Source: Acer yangbiense
Taxonomy: Eukaryota > Streptophyta > Magnoliopsida > Sapindales > Sapindaceae
DNA length: 64,000 nt
Assembly (NCBI GenBank): GCA_008009225.1
Contig: CM017764.1
Coordinates: 45,677,064-45,741,063 of the forward strand
Direction: 5' to 3'
The position numbers were made by a program, and so were the translations under genes. The notes below the pieces were generated by a model, which did no database searches, was not told where the DNA came from, and saw nothing but the letters and a program-made list of their open reading frames with translations. Below, one piece after another: positions 45,965-56,103 of the stretch. Each line of letters starts with the position of its first letter. The stretch's first letter is position 1.

Positions 45965-46163
45965 TTATAAAAAGAGTAATGCTATTTTGCCCAAATTTAG
46001 TGCCCAAATCTGGTGCCCAAATGACGTGGCAACACTCTTATCCATTCATTTAAATCAAGCAAATATAATACAATCTAAATGAATGGACGAGAATGTTGCC
46101 ACGTCATTTAGGCACCAGATTTGGACACCAAATTTGGGCAAAGTAGCATTACTCTTATAAAAA
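45965..46163. mobile_element. MULE-like hairpin MITE, GAGTAATGCTA family, copy 1
   Basis: The element (45974-46154, 181 bp) starts GAGTAATGCTATTTTGCCC and ends with the inverse GGGCAAAGTAGCATTACTC. TTATAAAAA flanks both sides (45965-45973, 46155-46163). The arms contain GCCCAAATGACGTGGCAAC. Confidence 0.88.
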
Positions 46164-47320
46164 TTAAAAATTAAAAATAAAAGGTTTAATGTTCATTCTA
46201 TGACCGGTCATCTATTTTTATAGATATATATAACAAATCTAAAAATGGGAGATCCTTGAAAGGTTACGCAACCGCCCCAATAAAATAAAAGTTTTTTTAT
46301 TTTTTTTTATTTTTTTTTTACCCAACTAGTCATCGTCAACATGTATCAATTATCATCTATATTCACATTAACAACAATTCCAAGCACAATTAGACAACCA
46401 TTAATTGAAGAAGTTGCATATCAACATCTACATACTAGAAAGAGGGAGAAAATGGGCACTGTTGGAGAAAAGAGGGACTCAATGATTACAGTTTTGAAAA
46501 CAACCAGAAGAAGAAGCAGAACCACCACCACCATTGTTGAACAGATCTACCAGACAAAAGCAGTTGAGTGACATCCACCATGTTAGAAGTTTGATGACAA
46601 GTTCCATTCAATGTGTCATGTGTGTGTGTGTGTTGTGTGGTTGAGTGCCCCCCACACACATACACATTACACACATATTGATGGACGTTCGTGTGATGCT
46701 TTAATTATTGCTGATCATCTATTTCATGCCTCACGATCTCTCTCTACACATGACCTATAATTTACTCCACTTCCAATTTCTCTACTACCTACCCTTGTTC
46801 GTGTTTCATTTTCAATAATTAGCTAGGAATTCAAGTTGGGATTGATGAATATGTGAAACATGCATGGTGAGACTGTTCAATATAATGGTGTCATATTGTA
46901 GAAATTTGAAGTTTTAAAATTCCTTTTTATGTATTTAATGTAAATGGTACGATTATATCAGAAAGTCTCACCATGTGGTGCAGTCGGATTATCCTATGTA
47001 AGTTTTTATCGTGTCCAATCACGTTTATTAGACAGAGCCAGCTCCAATCGCGTGACGCCTTACATGTTTATACGCATATTAAAAAAAAAAACACAAGAGA
47101 GATTGAGAGAGAGGAAGATGAAATATTAATTAGATTTTAATTAGGAAAGTGAATGTATGAGAGAGGAGAGAGAAAATAAAATAAATTAATGATAGATAAA
47201 TCAGAAGGGAATTTTATTAAATCTAAGTCATACAATCATGGATCTAATGGTTGAAAAAATTGTATCAAAACTTGTGTCCCCTCGATCCCTCCCCTATATA
47301 TATATATATATATAGATATA
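46164..47320. other. Gene-free DNA
   Basis: A 76-codon frame (46341-46571) with an Arg/Thr-rich end is not matched to any family. A TG/CA-rich palindromic stretch lies at 46618-46675. A TA run of about 20 bp precedes the next palindromic MITE. Confidence 0.4.
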
Positions 47321-47322
47321 TA

Positions 47323-48150
47323 CACTTTTTATATTGTCAGTTCGTCTTGATATAAAATATATCATGACGAAAAATGTGGACCAATACTTTGACTCAAACT
47401 GTATGCACTTGTCAAAACTTCTCCATAATCTATGGTCCACATTCTTCGTCATGATATATTTTATATCATGACGAACTGATACTTGTAGACCTAGCAATGG
47501 TCGTGTTATTGTGAATTCGTGTCGTTTTGTGTTTGGGTCGTGTTAAAATTGCTTCACCTGAACCCGACCCGTTAACTTAATGGGTTGAAATATACAAATC
47601 CGAAACCATTTGTTAAATTAATGGATAACCCGACCTGACCCGTTACAAAATATTATATTTGAGATTTATTAAAAAGTTGCAAATAAATAGCATTGAAGCA
47701 TGATCAAATTCATGCAATCAAGTTCACTAACTACTATTAGAGTTTTAGGGTTAAGGTTAGGGTTATAATATTGTGAAATAAATGATTTATAGTTTTAGAG
47801 TTTTTAATTTAGAAAATTTTCCTCTTTCAAAAAAAGAAAAAAAATTAATTAGTAAAATATATTCTAACGATAATTATAGAGATTTTTTTTTAATATAAAT
47901 TCCATAATGTGACTATAAAAAGATTTTTTTAAATAATTTTCATAAACACATTAAAAAATATATTTATATTAATAGGTTATCGAATTAACGGTTTTTTTAA
48001 GGGTAAACCAAAAACCGACCCATTATATTTCGTGTCTTAATGGATTAACCCATTAACAATCCGATCCGATAAACTTGGCCTATCAACCGCTATTTTCGAA
48101 TGGGTTTGGGTCGTGTAATATTTTTTTTTTCAGGTCTAACTGATAGTAAA
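47323..48150. mobile_element. Palindromic MITE, arm type A, split by a hAT-like element
   Basis: Arms GTCAGTTCGTCTTGATATAA (from 47336) and the inverse ending CATGACGAACTGATA (to 47481) surround the core TTTGACTCAAACTGTATGCA. The terminal piece of the MITE (ACTGATAGTAAAAAGATTG) reappears after the hAT-like insert, at 48139-48157. The left border of the 6.5-kb tandem duplication (47400) is at the core centre. Confidence 0.75.
47475..48146. mobile_element. hAT-like non-autonomous element in unit 1
   Basis: The ends TAGACCTAGCAATGG and CAGGTCTA are short inverted repeats. Subterminal parts are full of GACCCG / CGGGTC motifs. ACTGATAC (47475-47482) and ACTGATAG (48139-48146) form an imperfect 8-bp target duplication. 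A telomere-like AGGGTTAAGGTTAGGGTTA sits inside near 47745-47765. Confidence 0.7.
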
Positions 48151-48157
48151 AAGATTG

Positions 48158-49398
48158 TTTATATATATATATATATTTGTCAGATTAGATAAAAATAATA
48201 ATTCAATATTTTCGCCTAAAGCTTCCAATAGTCATGAGCCAACTCTAGTTAATTAACATATTATTAAGGGCCAAATCTCATTTTATTGAGTTCATCCAAT
48301 AATATATATTAGAGATCATTTAGTTACAATATCACGTTTCATTGTCGAAAATCCCCTTGATTGCGATTTGCGAAGGCATTACACCCATTTCTTTCAAGAA
48401 ATTTCTCCAGTCATTTTCTAATATAATTTTTCAGAGATTTTCATTTTCTACGTAATGAAAAATGAATTAAATGAGGCACTTAAATAGCAATACCAAGTTG
48501 ATGGTTATGGCACACCCATTTTGACAATTAATATATAGAAAAATGAGATCATTTTGACATTTTCCATGAAAACCATGCATGAATGCTGTGATTGTACGCA
48601 TCTGCCTCATTTGTATGTTCTCGATGCATATGTATATTTTATAGAAATATACTTATATATATACACAAGTATTTTTCAAATGAGAGAAAAGCATTTGGAC
48701 CGTTTTCTAGACGTGAATGTGACTTTATACATTAAAACAACTTAAATTAAAACAACTTAAATCATGTTACATGGAATGTTTACGTGATTTTATACGCTCA
48801 AACAACTTAAATCATGTCATGTGATATAAATAACCAATCATATGAAAGATATATGTTACATATATTATTAAAATATATTATTAAAATGGCATTAGTCATA
48901 GGGGTATAGAAGCTTTTCTCGAACGAGGAATACAGGAGCGGAGCTAGAAATTGCCCTTTTGGGGTCTTTATACTAATTAATATTTAATGTTAATTTTATC
49001 ATTTTTAAAGGAATTTTTTAATATATTTTAGGAAAGGCAAAACTAGGGTGTAGGGCCCGTAGGCCCCCTCCCTCCATCTTCTACAAAATTTCATATTACA
49101 AGACAAGATTGACTCCTCACACCTATATCATGGGGTTACGGTTCGAGTAATGTCTCTATCTTTTGAGCTTTGAATTTATTTTGATAGTTAATCAAGTTCA
49201 GTTGTGACACCCAAACAATCTGGTCCGAGTAGCTGAGTGTATAATCTGTATAACACAGATGGGTTGTTTCAAGGCCTATAAGACAAGCCCACGGGGTCAC
49301 CATTTGGGCCTCCAACCCATTTAGACTATTGTATCAATGTTGAAGTTCTCTAAAGGACACACACTTGAGTCTTGACATTCCAACTCATTGTTTTTCGA
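48158..49398. other. Gene-free DNA of unit 1
   Basis: A short frame near 48554-48745 recurs in unit 2 only because of the duplication. At about 48935 GAGCGGAGCTAGAAATTGCC resembles a plant transposon end. No gene is supported. Confidence 0.45.
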
Positions 49399-49575
49399 AT
49401 AATAAAAGAGTAATGCTACTCCACCCAAAAATCCAACCCAAATGCCATGTGGCAACATCACACACAACATGGGCCCACGTCACTATTTCCAAGATCCCAT
49501 ATGATGTTACCACATAGGTTTGAGTTGGAAATTTGGGTTGTTTTTTTGGGTGGAGTAGAATTATTCATAATAAAA
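49399..49575. mobile_element. MULE-like hairpin MITE, GAGTAATGCTA family, unit 1 copy
   Basis: The element (49408-49566, 159 bp) starts GAGTAATGCTACTCCACCC and ends with GGGTGGAGTAGAATTATTC. ATAATAAAA flanks it (49399-49407, 49567-49575). It shares its terminal motif with 45974-46154. Confidence 0.88.
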
Positions 49576-49640
49576 AGTACTTACACTTAAAATAATTTTG
49601 ACAACAAATGACTAACACAGTACGAGATTTTAAAAAAAAA

Positions 49641-49813
49641 ATATTATTATTCTATATCTTTTTTTTTTTTTTTTTTTTTTTCTATATCGAAATATTACAT
49701 AAATTTGGGGTTTTTTTTAGAGAGGGAGAGGACTCGAACCCACGACCTCGTGGCGTTGGTGTGGATGGTTTACTACCGGACCAATCTTATTTCGTCATAT
49801 TATTATTCTATAT
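49641..49813 (-). mobile_element. SINE, family 3, unit 1 copy, with 17-bp target duplication
   Basis: ATATTATTATTCTATAT flanks the insert (49641-49657 and 49797-49813). A poly(T) run on the left is the tail. On the minus strand the body has TTGGTCCGGTAGTAAACC, CACGAGGTCG and the B box GGGTTCGAGTCC. It is the same family as 21613-21712. Confidence 0.85.
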
Positions 49814-50143
49814 TGAAGAAAAACAAGAATATAGTCGGTTTAGTACCATATATAAGTATAAAACATATCAAAACTTTATTATTTTTCTTTTGAAAGGAAA
49901 AACTTTATTAATTTAAAACTTAATTCATCGTCATCTTTGTATGAGAAAAAAAGAAAGAAAGAGAAAAATCAAATCCAACTACAACATTATTTTGATGTAA
50001 CAAGTGATTTATAACTAACAAATTATTTTATGATTCATATGATAGTTATAAATAACTTAATATGATCAAATTTTATTAAAAAGTACCGGACTAAGCAAAC
50101 TTTCTAGTTTACGGATAGACATGATGACAACGACAATGGAAAA

Positions 50144-50819
50144 CTAGTAAAACCCATGGCGGAGCATAGGCATAACAAAGAACTTCATCCCCCCATCTTT
50201 ACAGTGAAGGTTCCCGTGTTCGCCGCAAACGAAGTAGTAAGGCTGCCACCTATTTAGCACGAACTTGAAACCCTCCCCGCCGCCTTGTGTGGTGTTTGCA
50301 ATCAACTTGGCCCTTGACAAGTCACATGCCATATAACTACACATATTCGGTAGCAAGTATACGCTATGATGAAACGGGGTTTGGCTTGGTGGATCGTACT
50401 TGAACACTATAAAAATACCATATTAAAAATAGAAAGTTAACTATATATATATATTTAAATTGGATTTCCGCACCTGAGAATGACTATTATCTAAGTTAGA
50501 ATATATTCAAATTTCGAAAAAAACAAGGAAATTGAAAAGATATGAACTGACCAAGAACATCATTGATGTAAAAGGGAGCGTTCTGGGAAGCCCAGGCACT
50601 GTAATTGAAGCCATAACGCCAGTGGTCTGATCCACCAACAATGATCTTGTTGGGTTCATTTTTGTAGCAAGTGTCATTTCCGGGTCCCCAAGGCCAGTGA
50701 GTAGTGTAGTTTAACCCACCATTGTCCAAATCTCTGTAAGCCACACTCACTGTGACCAACATTGAAACTATAGCTACAATCAAAATCATTGATCTATCCG
50801 AAATACCGAACCCGGCCAT
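50144..50819 (-). CDS. Phytocyanin-like cupredoxin, copy A
   Basis: Two exons, 50819-50552 and 50406-50144, split by a 145-bp GT/AG intron, give 176 residues. Residues 1-27 form a signal peptide (hydrophobic ILIVAIVSMLVTVSVA). The mature part has KIIVGGSDHWRYGFNYSAW and FYINDVLVFKYDPP, typical of phytocyanins. Likely copper ligands are His103 (FHHSVYLL), Cys150, His157 and Met163 (YYFVCGEHGNLHCKDGGMKF). Cys117 and Cys158 could form the family disulfide. There is no Pro-rich tail or GPI signal, so it is probably secreted or apoplastic. The Cys-to-His spacing is two residues longer than in stellacyanin-type proteins. Phytocyanins carry electrons or bind ligands at the cell surface; the role here is unknown. 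Copy B is its tandem duplicate. Confidence 0.88.
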
Positions 50820-52135
50820 CTCTGCGAAAACTTGAAGAATTGAACAAGAAATATAGTGAATTGGAGGCTATATATGTTGAACAAGAGATAGCTAGCTAGT
50901 GAGAATACAAAATGTCACTGCATTTTGTTGTTATTTATAGCGGAGAGTGGAGGGGGGACTAGTGGTGCAAGAGTGTGCCAAATTGACTTTTTTTGGAATT
51001 CGTAACTTAATTGGGGTTGGTTAAAAGATTAGGAAATTAAGAAAAAAAAGATGCGAATCGTGATGATACGTATTTAAGTCCGGCCATAAGTATTTACCTG
51101 TGGTCATGGGATGAGAAATATTATATGTTTGAGAGTATATTTCCAAAAAGTGCATGTAGTGTTTGATTTCGGCAGGCTCTGACGGATTCATTTCATATTG
51201 TGTTAAATTTTATTTTTATTTTTAATAAAAAAAACATGATGTTTAGGTTAATTGTGTAATTATAAGTGTAATTTCCTGAAGTCGTCCACTTCGGTCTTCT
51301 TTTAATTTCTTCAAGTTAATGGCATGGTAAACAAAGTCAATAATGGTCATTTAGCATGATATTTGTGATCACTGTAAACTTTGTATGCATTTCAATTGAC
51401 TAGCAATTTGTTCTGAGCATAACAAATTGGTAATGGTGATGGAATCATTACGAATGCAAGAGCAATTTCATATGTAATTTCATGTAAATCCTGATTCAAT
51501 TTATAAAGACTTTATAATTTGAATTAGTACTATAATTCAATTGGAAGTTGAAGACATCCAAAATAATCAAATATGCCAAAAATGGACTATCGGAACATCG
51601 TGACCTGAATATTTAGTCCGATAATTGAGTGATATCTAGTATTCACTATCTATTCTCACAACACTGACACGTGATAGGACTCCAACGCACAACCTAGGTT
51701 GAATATAGTAGAACACGTTTCAAAAAAAAAAAAAAAAATCATGCTAAAAGAAGAATTGAGTCCGACTGTAAATGCCTCGAGTCAACATGTTCCCCTTCCA
51801 GACGGGATCAACAAGGCCGAGGCCTAATAGTTTTAGATCCATATTCATGATTGTTATAGTGCTCGTTCGGCCCAGTCCAATAGAATTTTTTTTTTTTAAA
51901 CTTTTCAAGAATTGGATCGGAGTCTAAATTGGGCAGGGCCATCATGAGTTGACTCATGACGTGCCCAGGCATATCACAAGCAATAAATGTTTTTTAACTG
52001 GCTGAGTCAAATCATGATGTGTCTAGGCATGTCACGAGTCAACTCGAAGATTTATTATTGTTAATGGAGTCGATATCAGCTTGATTTATAGAAGAATTTG
52101 TTTTAGAGAATAAAAAATTACTTGGATTGAAAATG
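50820..52135 (-). promoter_or_regulatory. Upstream region of phytocyanin copy A
   Basis: The first ~200 bp carry GTTATTTATAGC-type sequence and a GCTAGCTAG palindrome. Much of this is kept upstream of copies B and C, which suggests a shared promoter. TTATTTATAGCGG (about 50931-50943) read on the minus strand gives GCTATAAATAAC, a good TATA box about 110 bp upstream of the start codon. Further out is plain AT-rich DNA with a poly(A) run at 51721-51738. Confidence 0.6.
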
Positions 52136-52458
52136 GCGACAAGTAGATATGGCAGTATTCCCCGTGGGGTTAAGGCCCAGCCCCAAACGGGGCGAGGATG
52201 AGGGATAATATTCGGGGATGGGGACAAAGTAGAAGCGGGGTGAGGACAGGGGAAGCACTCCCTGCCCCAATATATATATATATATTTTCAAGTCAGTGCA
52301 TTCTGATATAACTTTATGAGGATATTGAATGTGAGCCACTAGTTTTACATGCTTTGACTCAAGCGTGTATGCACTTGCCAAAGTTTCTCCATAATGAGTG
52401 GTTCACATTCAATATCCTGATAAAGTTATATCAGGATGTCCTGACCAGATCGGGACTG

Positions 52459-52506
<48 letters not shown>

Positions 52507-52668
52507 AATTTTCAAGTCGGTGCATCCTGATATAACTTCATAAGGATATTGAATGTGAGTCATTCGTTTTACATACTTTGACTCAAATGTGTATGCACTT
52601 GTCAAAACTAGTAGCTCACATTCAATATCCTGATAAAGTTATATTAAGATGCACTGACCAGATCGGGA

Positions 52669-52721
<53 letters not shown>

Positions 52722-53679
52722 TTTTCTATTATCAGTTCGTCCTGACAATAAATATATCAGGACGAAAAATGTGGACCATTAGATTTACATACTTTGACTC
52801 AAAGTGTATGCACTTGTCAAAACTTCTCCATAATCTGTGGTTCATATTCATCGTCCTGATATATTTATTGTCAGGACGAACTGACAATATAAAGATTGTA
52901 TATATATATTAGTCTTTCTATTGTCAGTTCGAACTGATATAAAAATATATCAGTTCCTTGCATGTGAGCCATTGGATTTAAAAGATGCTTTGACAAGTGC
53001 ATGCAGTCAAGTCAAAGCATTTAAATCCAATGACCCACATGTAAGGAACTGATATATTTTATATCAGTTTGAACTGACAATAGAAAAAAAAATAAAAATA
53101 ATAATATATATATACATTATACAGTCTTTCTATTATCAATTCGTCATGACAATAAATATATCAGGACGAAGAATGTGGACCATAAATTATGGAGAAGTTT
53201 TGACAAGTGCATACACTTTGAGTCAAAGTATGTAAATCTAGTGGTCTACATTCTTCGTATTGATATATTTATTGTCATAACGAACTGATAACAGAAAATC
53301 TGATATATTATATACATATATATTTATAATATAATATATAATATTCAGATTTTTAAAATCATTTAACATTAATTTTTTAAACATAAATAGTTTTTTCTTT
53401 TAACTAAACTTTAGAAGTTGGTTTGTTTTATAAAATCTTTGATTTTAAACTAAATATGAATTTCTACTTCTTTCTTTGTTTTAAGTTGTATAATGTATAG
53501 TTATATTAGAGGGGGAATGGGACGGGTATGGGAAATGACCCTCCAACGGAGAGTCCTTGACCCCACTTCTCTTAATGCGAGGATGGGGATGAGGATGGGG
53601 ATGGTTTTGGGGGGCGGAGATGGGGATGGAAAAGCATTCCCCAACCCTGACCCGCCCCGTTACCATCCCTACCAACAAG
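52136..53679. mobile_element. hAT-like non-autonomous element hosting a palindromic MITE cluster, unit 1
   Basis: The element (52144-53671) begins TAGATATGGCAGTATTCCC and ends CCCGTTACCATCCCTA, imperfect inverted repeats with CCCCG- and GGGGATGG-rich subterminal parts. GCGACAAG (52136-52143) and CCAACAAG (53672-53679) form an 8-bp duplication with two changes. About two thirds of its length is a cluster of five palindromic MITEs and microsatellites. Confidence 0.75.
52285..53302. mobile_element. Cluster of five palindromic MITEs, unit 1
   Basis: In order: type C 52285-52460, a CA then TA microsatellite (52461-52506), type C 52508-52672, a TA run (52672-52717), type A 52718-52898, type B 52911-53084, type A 53122-53302. 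Type A has TTCGTCCTGA / TCAGGACGAA in each arm. Type B has GAACTGATA / TATCAGTTC. Type C has CCTGATA / TATCAGG. All share a TTTGAC...GTCAAA core with a GCATG or GTATGC centre. Confidence 0.85.
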
Positions 53680-53931
53680 GAAGGTTCTCCATAAATGAAC
53701 CAGTCGAAGGTTCGATTCCAATTCGTCGATGGACGATGATGATGCTATTTCTTTATGTTGTTTAATTACATATTATAGCTTTTCTCACCATAATCTAATT
53801 TCATGGTTCTTCAACTTTTTAATTACAAGAAAAGTCAAGTACTAGTGTACCACACAACACCGCTTAATGTGGTTTAGTAATAAGAGTGTTCATTCAGTTT
53901 AGCAATGTCCTACGTTCGAATTGTATGCACT
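53680..53931. other. End of duplication unit 1
   Basis: AT-rich DNA matching 60418-60658. It ends at the duplication junction, where it passes without a gap into the right half of a palindromic MITE. Confidence 0.7.
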
Positions 53932-54004
53932 TGTCAAAACTTCTCCATAATCTATGGTCCACATTCTTCGTCCTGATATATTTTATATCATGACGAACTG
54001 ATAC
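53932..54004. mobile_element. Right half of a palindromic MITE at the duplication junction
   Basis: Only the half from TGTATGCACTTGTCAAAAC to GACGAACTGATAC is present. The corresponding left half exists only at 47336-47399. The half is followed by the hAT-like element, as in unit 1. Confidence 0.88.
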
Positions 54005-54679
54005 TTGTAGACCTGGCAATGGTCGTGTTATTGTGAATTCGTGTCGTTTCGTGTTTGGGTCGTGTTAAAATTGCTCCACCTGAACCCGACCCGTTAACTT
54101 AATGGGTTGAAATATACAAATCCGAAACCATTTGTTAAATTAATGGATAACCCCACCCGACCCGACCCGACCCGTTACAAAATATTATATTTGAGATTTA
54201 TTAAAAAGTTGCAAATAAATAGCATTGAAGCATGATCAAACTCATGCAATCAAGTTCACTAACTACTATTAGAGTTTTAGGGTTAAGGTTAGGGTTATAA
54301 TATTGTGAAATAAATGATTTATAGTTTTAGAGTTTTTAATTTAGAAAATTTTCCTCTTTCAAAAAAAGAAAAAAACTTAATTAGTAAAATATATTCTAAC
54401 GATAATTATAGAGATTTTTTTTTTATATAAATTCCATAATGTGACTATAAAAAGATTTTTTTAAATAATTTTCATAAACACATTAAAAAATATATTTATA
54501 TTAATAGGTTATCGAATTAACGGTTTTTTTAAGGGTAAACCAAAAACCGACCCATTATATTTCGTGTCTTAATGGATTAACCCATTAACAACCCGATCCG
54601 ATAAACTTGGTCTATCAACCGCTATTTTCGAATGGGTTTGGGTCGTGTAATATTTTTTTTTTCCAGGTCTAACTGATAG
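54005..54679. mobile_element. hAT-like non-autonomous element, unit 2 copy
   Basis: It matches 47483-48138, with the ends TAGACCTGGCAATGG and CCAGGTCTA preserved better than in unit 1. It has an extra ACCCG-repeat near 54153-54175. Confidence 0.7.
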
Positions 54680-54723
54680 TAAAAAGATTGTTTATATATA
54701 TATATATATATATATTTGTCAGA

Positions 54724-54924
54724 TTAGATAAAACAGTCTTTCTATTATCAGTTCGAACTGACAATAAATATATCAGGACGAAGAATGTGGACCACAGATT
54801 ATGGAGAAGTTTTGACAAGTGCATGCACTTTGAGTCAAAGTATGTAAATCTAGTGGTCCACATTCTTCGTCCTGATATATTTATTGTCAGTTCGAACTGA
54901 TAATAGAATTTCTGTTAGATAAAA
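54724..54924. mobile_element. Recent palindromic MITE, arm type A, with 10-bp target duplication
   Basis: The element (54734-54914, 181 bp) starts CAGTCTTTCTATTATCAGTT and ends AACTGATAATAGAATTTCTG. Its arms are nearly perfect inverted copies for about 65 bp. TTAGATAAAA flanks both sides (54724-54733, 54915-54924). Unit 1 has one TTAGATAAAA at 48185-48194 and no element, so it entered after the duplication. Confidence 0.93.
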
Positions 54925-56103
54925 ATAATAATTCAATATTTTCGCCTAAAGCTTCCAATAGTCATGAGCCAACTCTAGTTAATTAACATATTATTAAGGG
55001 CCAAATCTCATTTTATTGAGTTCATCCAATAATATATATTAGAGATCATTTAGTTACAATATCACGTTTCATTGTCGAAAATCCCCTTGATTGCGATTTG
55101 CGAAGGCATTACACCCATTTCTTTCAAGAAATTTCTCCAGTCATTTTCTAATATAATTTTTCAGAGATTTTCATTTTCTACGTAATGAAAAATGAATTAA
55201 ATGAGGCACTTAAATAGCAATACCAAGTTGATGGTTATGGCACACCCATTTTGACAATTAATATATAGAAAAATGAGATCATTTTGACATTTTCCATGAA
55301 AACCATGCATGAATGCTGTGATTGTACGCATCTGCCTCATTTGTATGTTCTCGACGCATATGTATATTTTATAGAAATATACTTATATATATACACAAGT
55401 ATTTTTCAAATGAGAGAAAAGCATTTGGACCGTTTTCTAGACGTGAATGTGACTTTATACGTTAAAACAACTTAAATTAAAATAACTTAAATCATGTTAC
55501 ATGAAATGTTTATGTAATTTTATATGCTCAAACAACTTAAATCATGTCATATGATATAAATAACCAATCATATGAAAGATATATGTTACATATATTATTA
55601 AAATGGTATTAGTCATAGGGGTATAGAAGCTTTTCTCGAACGAGTAATACAGGAGCGGAGCTAGAAATTGCCCTTTTGGGGTCTTTATACTAATTAATAT
55701 TTAATGTTAATTTAGGATTTTTTTAATATATTTTAGGAAAGGCAAAACTAGGGTGTAGGGCCCGTAGGCCCCCTCCCTCCATCTTTTACAAAATTTCATA
55801 TTACAAGACAAGATTGACTCCTCACACCTATATCATGGGGTTGCGGTTCGAGTAATGTCTCCGTCTTTTGAGCTTTGAATTTATTTCAATAGTTAATCAA
55901 ATTCAGTTGTGACACCCAAAAAATCTGGTCTGAGTAGCTGAGTGTATAATCTGTATAACACAGATGGGTTGTTTCAAAGCCTATAAGACAAGCCCACTGG
56001 GTCACCATTTGGGCCTTCAACCCATTTAGGCTATTGTATCAATGTTGAAGTTCTCTAAAGGACACACACTTGAGTCTTGACATTCCAACTCATTGTTTTT
56101 CGA
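54925..56103. other. Gene-free DNA of unit 2
   Basis: It matches 48195-49398. No gene is seen. Confidence 0.5.

Larger units (their letters stand above)
47400..53931. repeat. Tandem duplication, unit 1
   Basis: This ~6.5-kb stretch aligns along its whole length with 53932-60663, in the same orientation, with only scattered differences and a few indels. It holds a hAT-like element, a MULE-type MITE, a SINE, a phytocyanin gene and a hAT element with a palindromic cluster. The TGTA at 53932-53935 is shared by both sequences that meet at the junction. Confidence 0.93.

Noticed and set aside
46341..46571. 76-codon frame with Arg/Thr-rich end
   Set aside because: No family, no leader or terminator signs, and no conserved copy in the window. 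A small gene cannot be excluded.
47745..47765. Telomere-like AGGGTTA repeats
   Set aside because: Only two or three imperfect units occur, inside a hAT-like element and its duplicate, so it is not an interstitial telomere array.
48554..48745. Frame of 63 codons repeated at 55284
   Set aside because: It is conserved only because the region was duplicated recently. Composition is AT-rich and no family is recognised.
49608..49916. Frame of 102 codons containing EGEDSNPRPRG
   Set aside because: It is a translation of the family 3 SINE and its poly(T) tail, not a gene.
52461..52506. CA and TA microsatellites as regulatory DNA
   Set aside because: They lie between transposons, far from any promoter, and differ in length between the two units.
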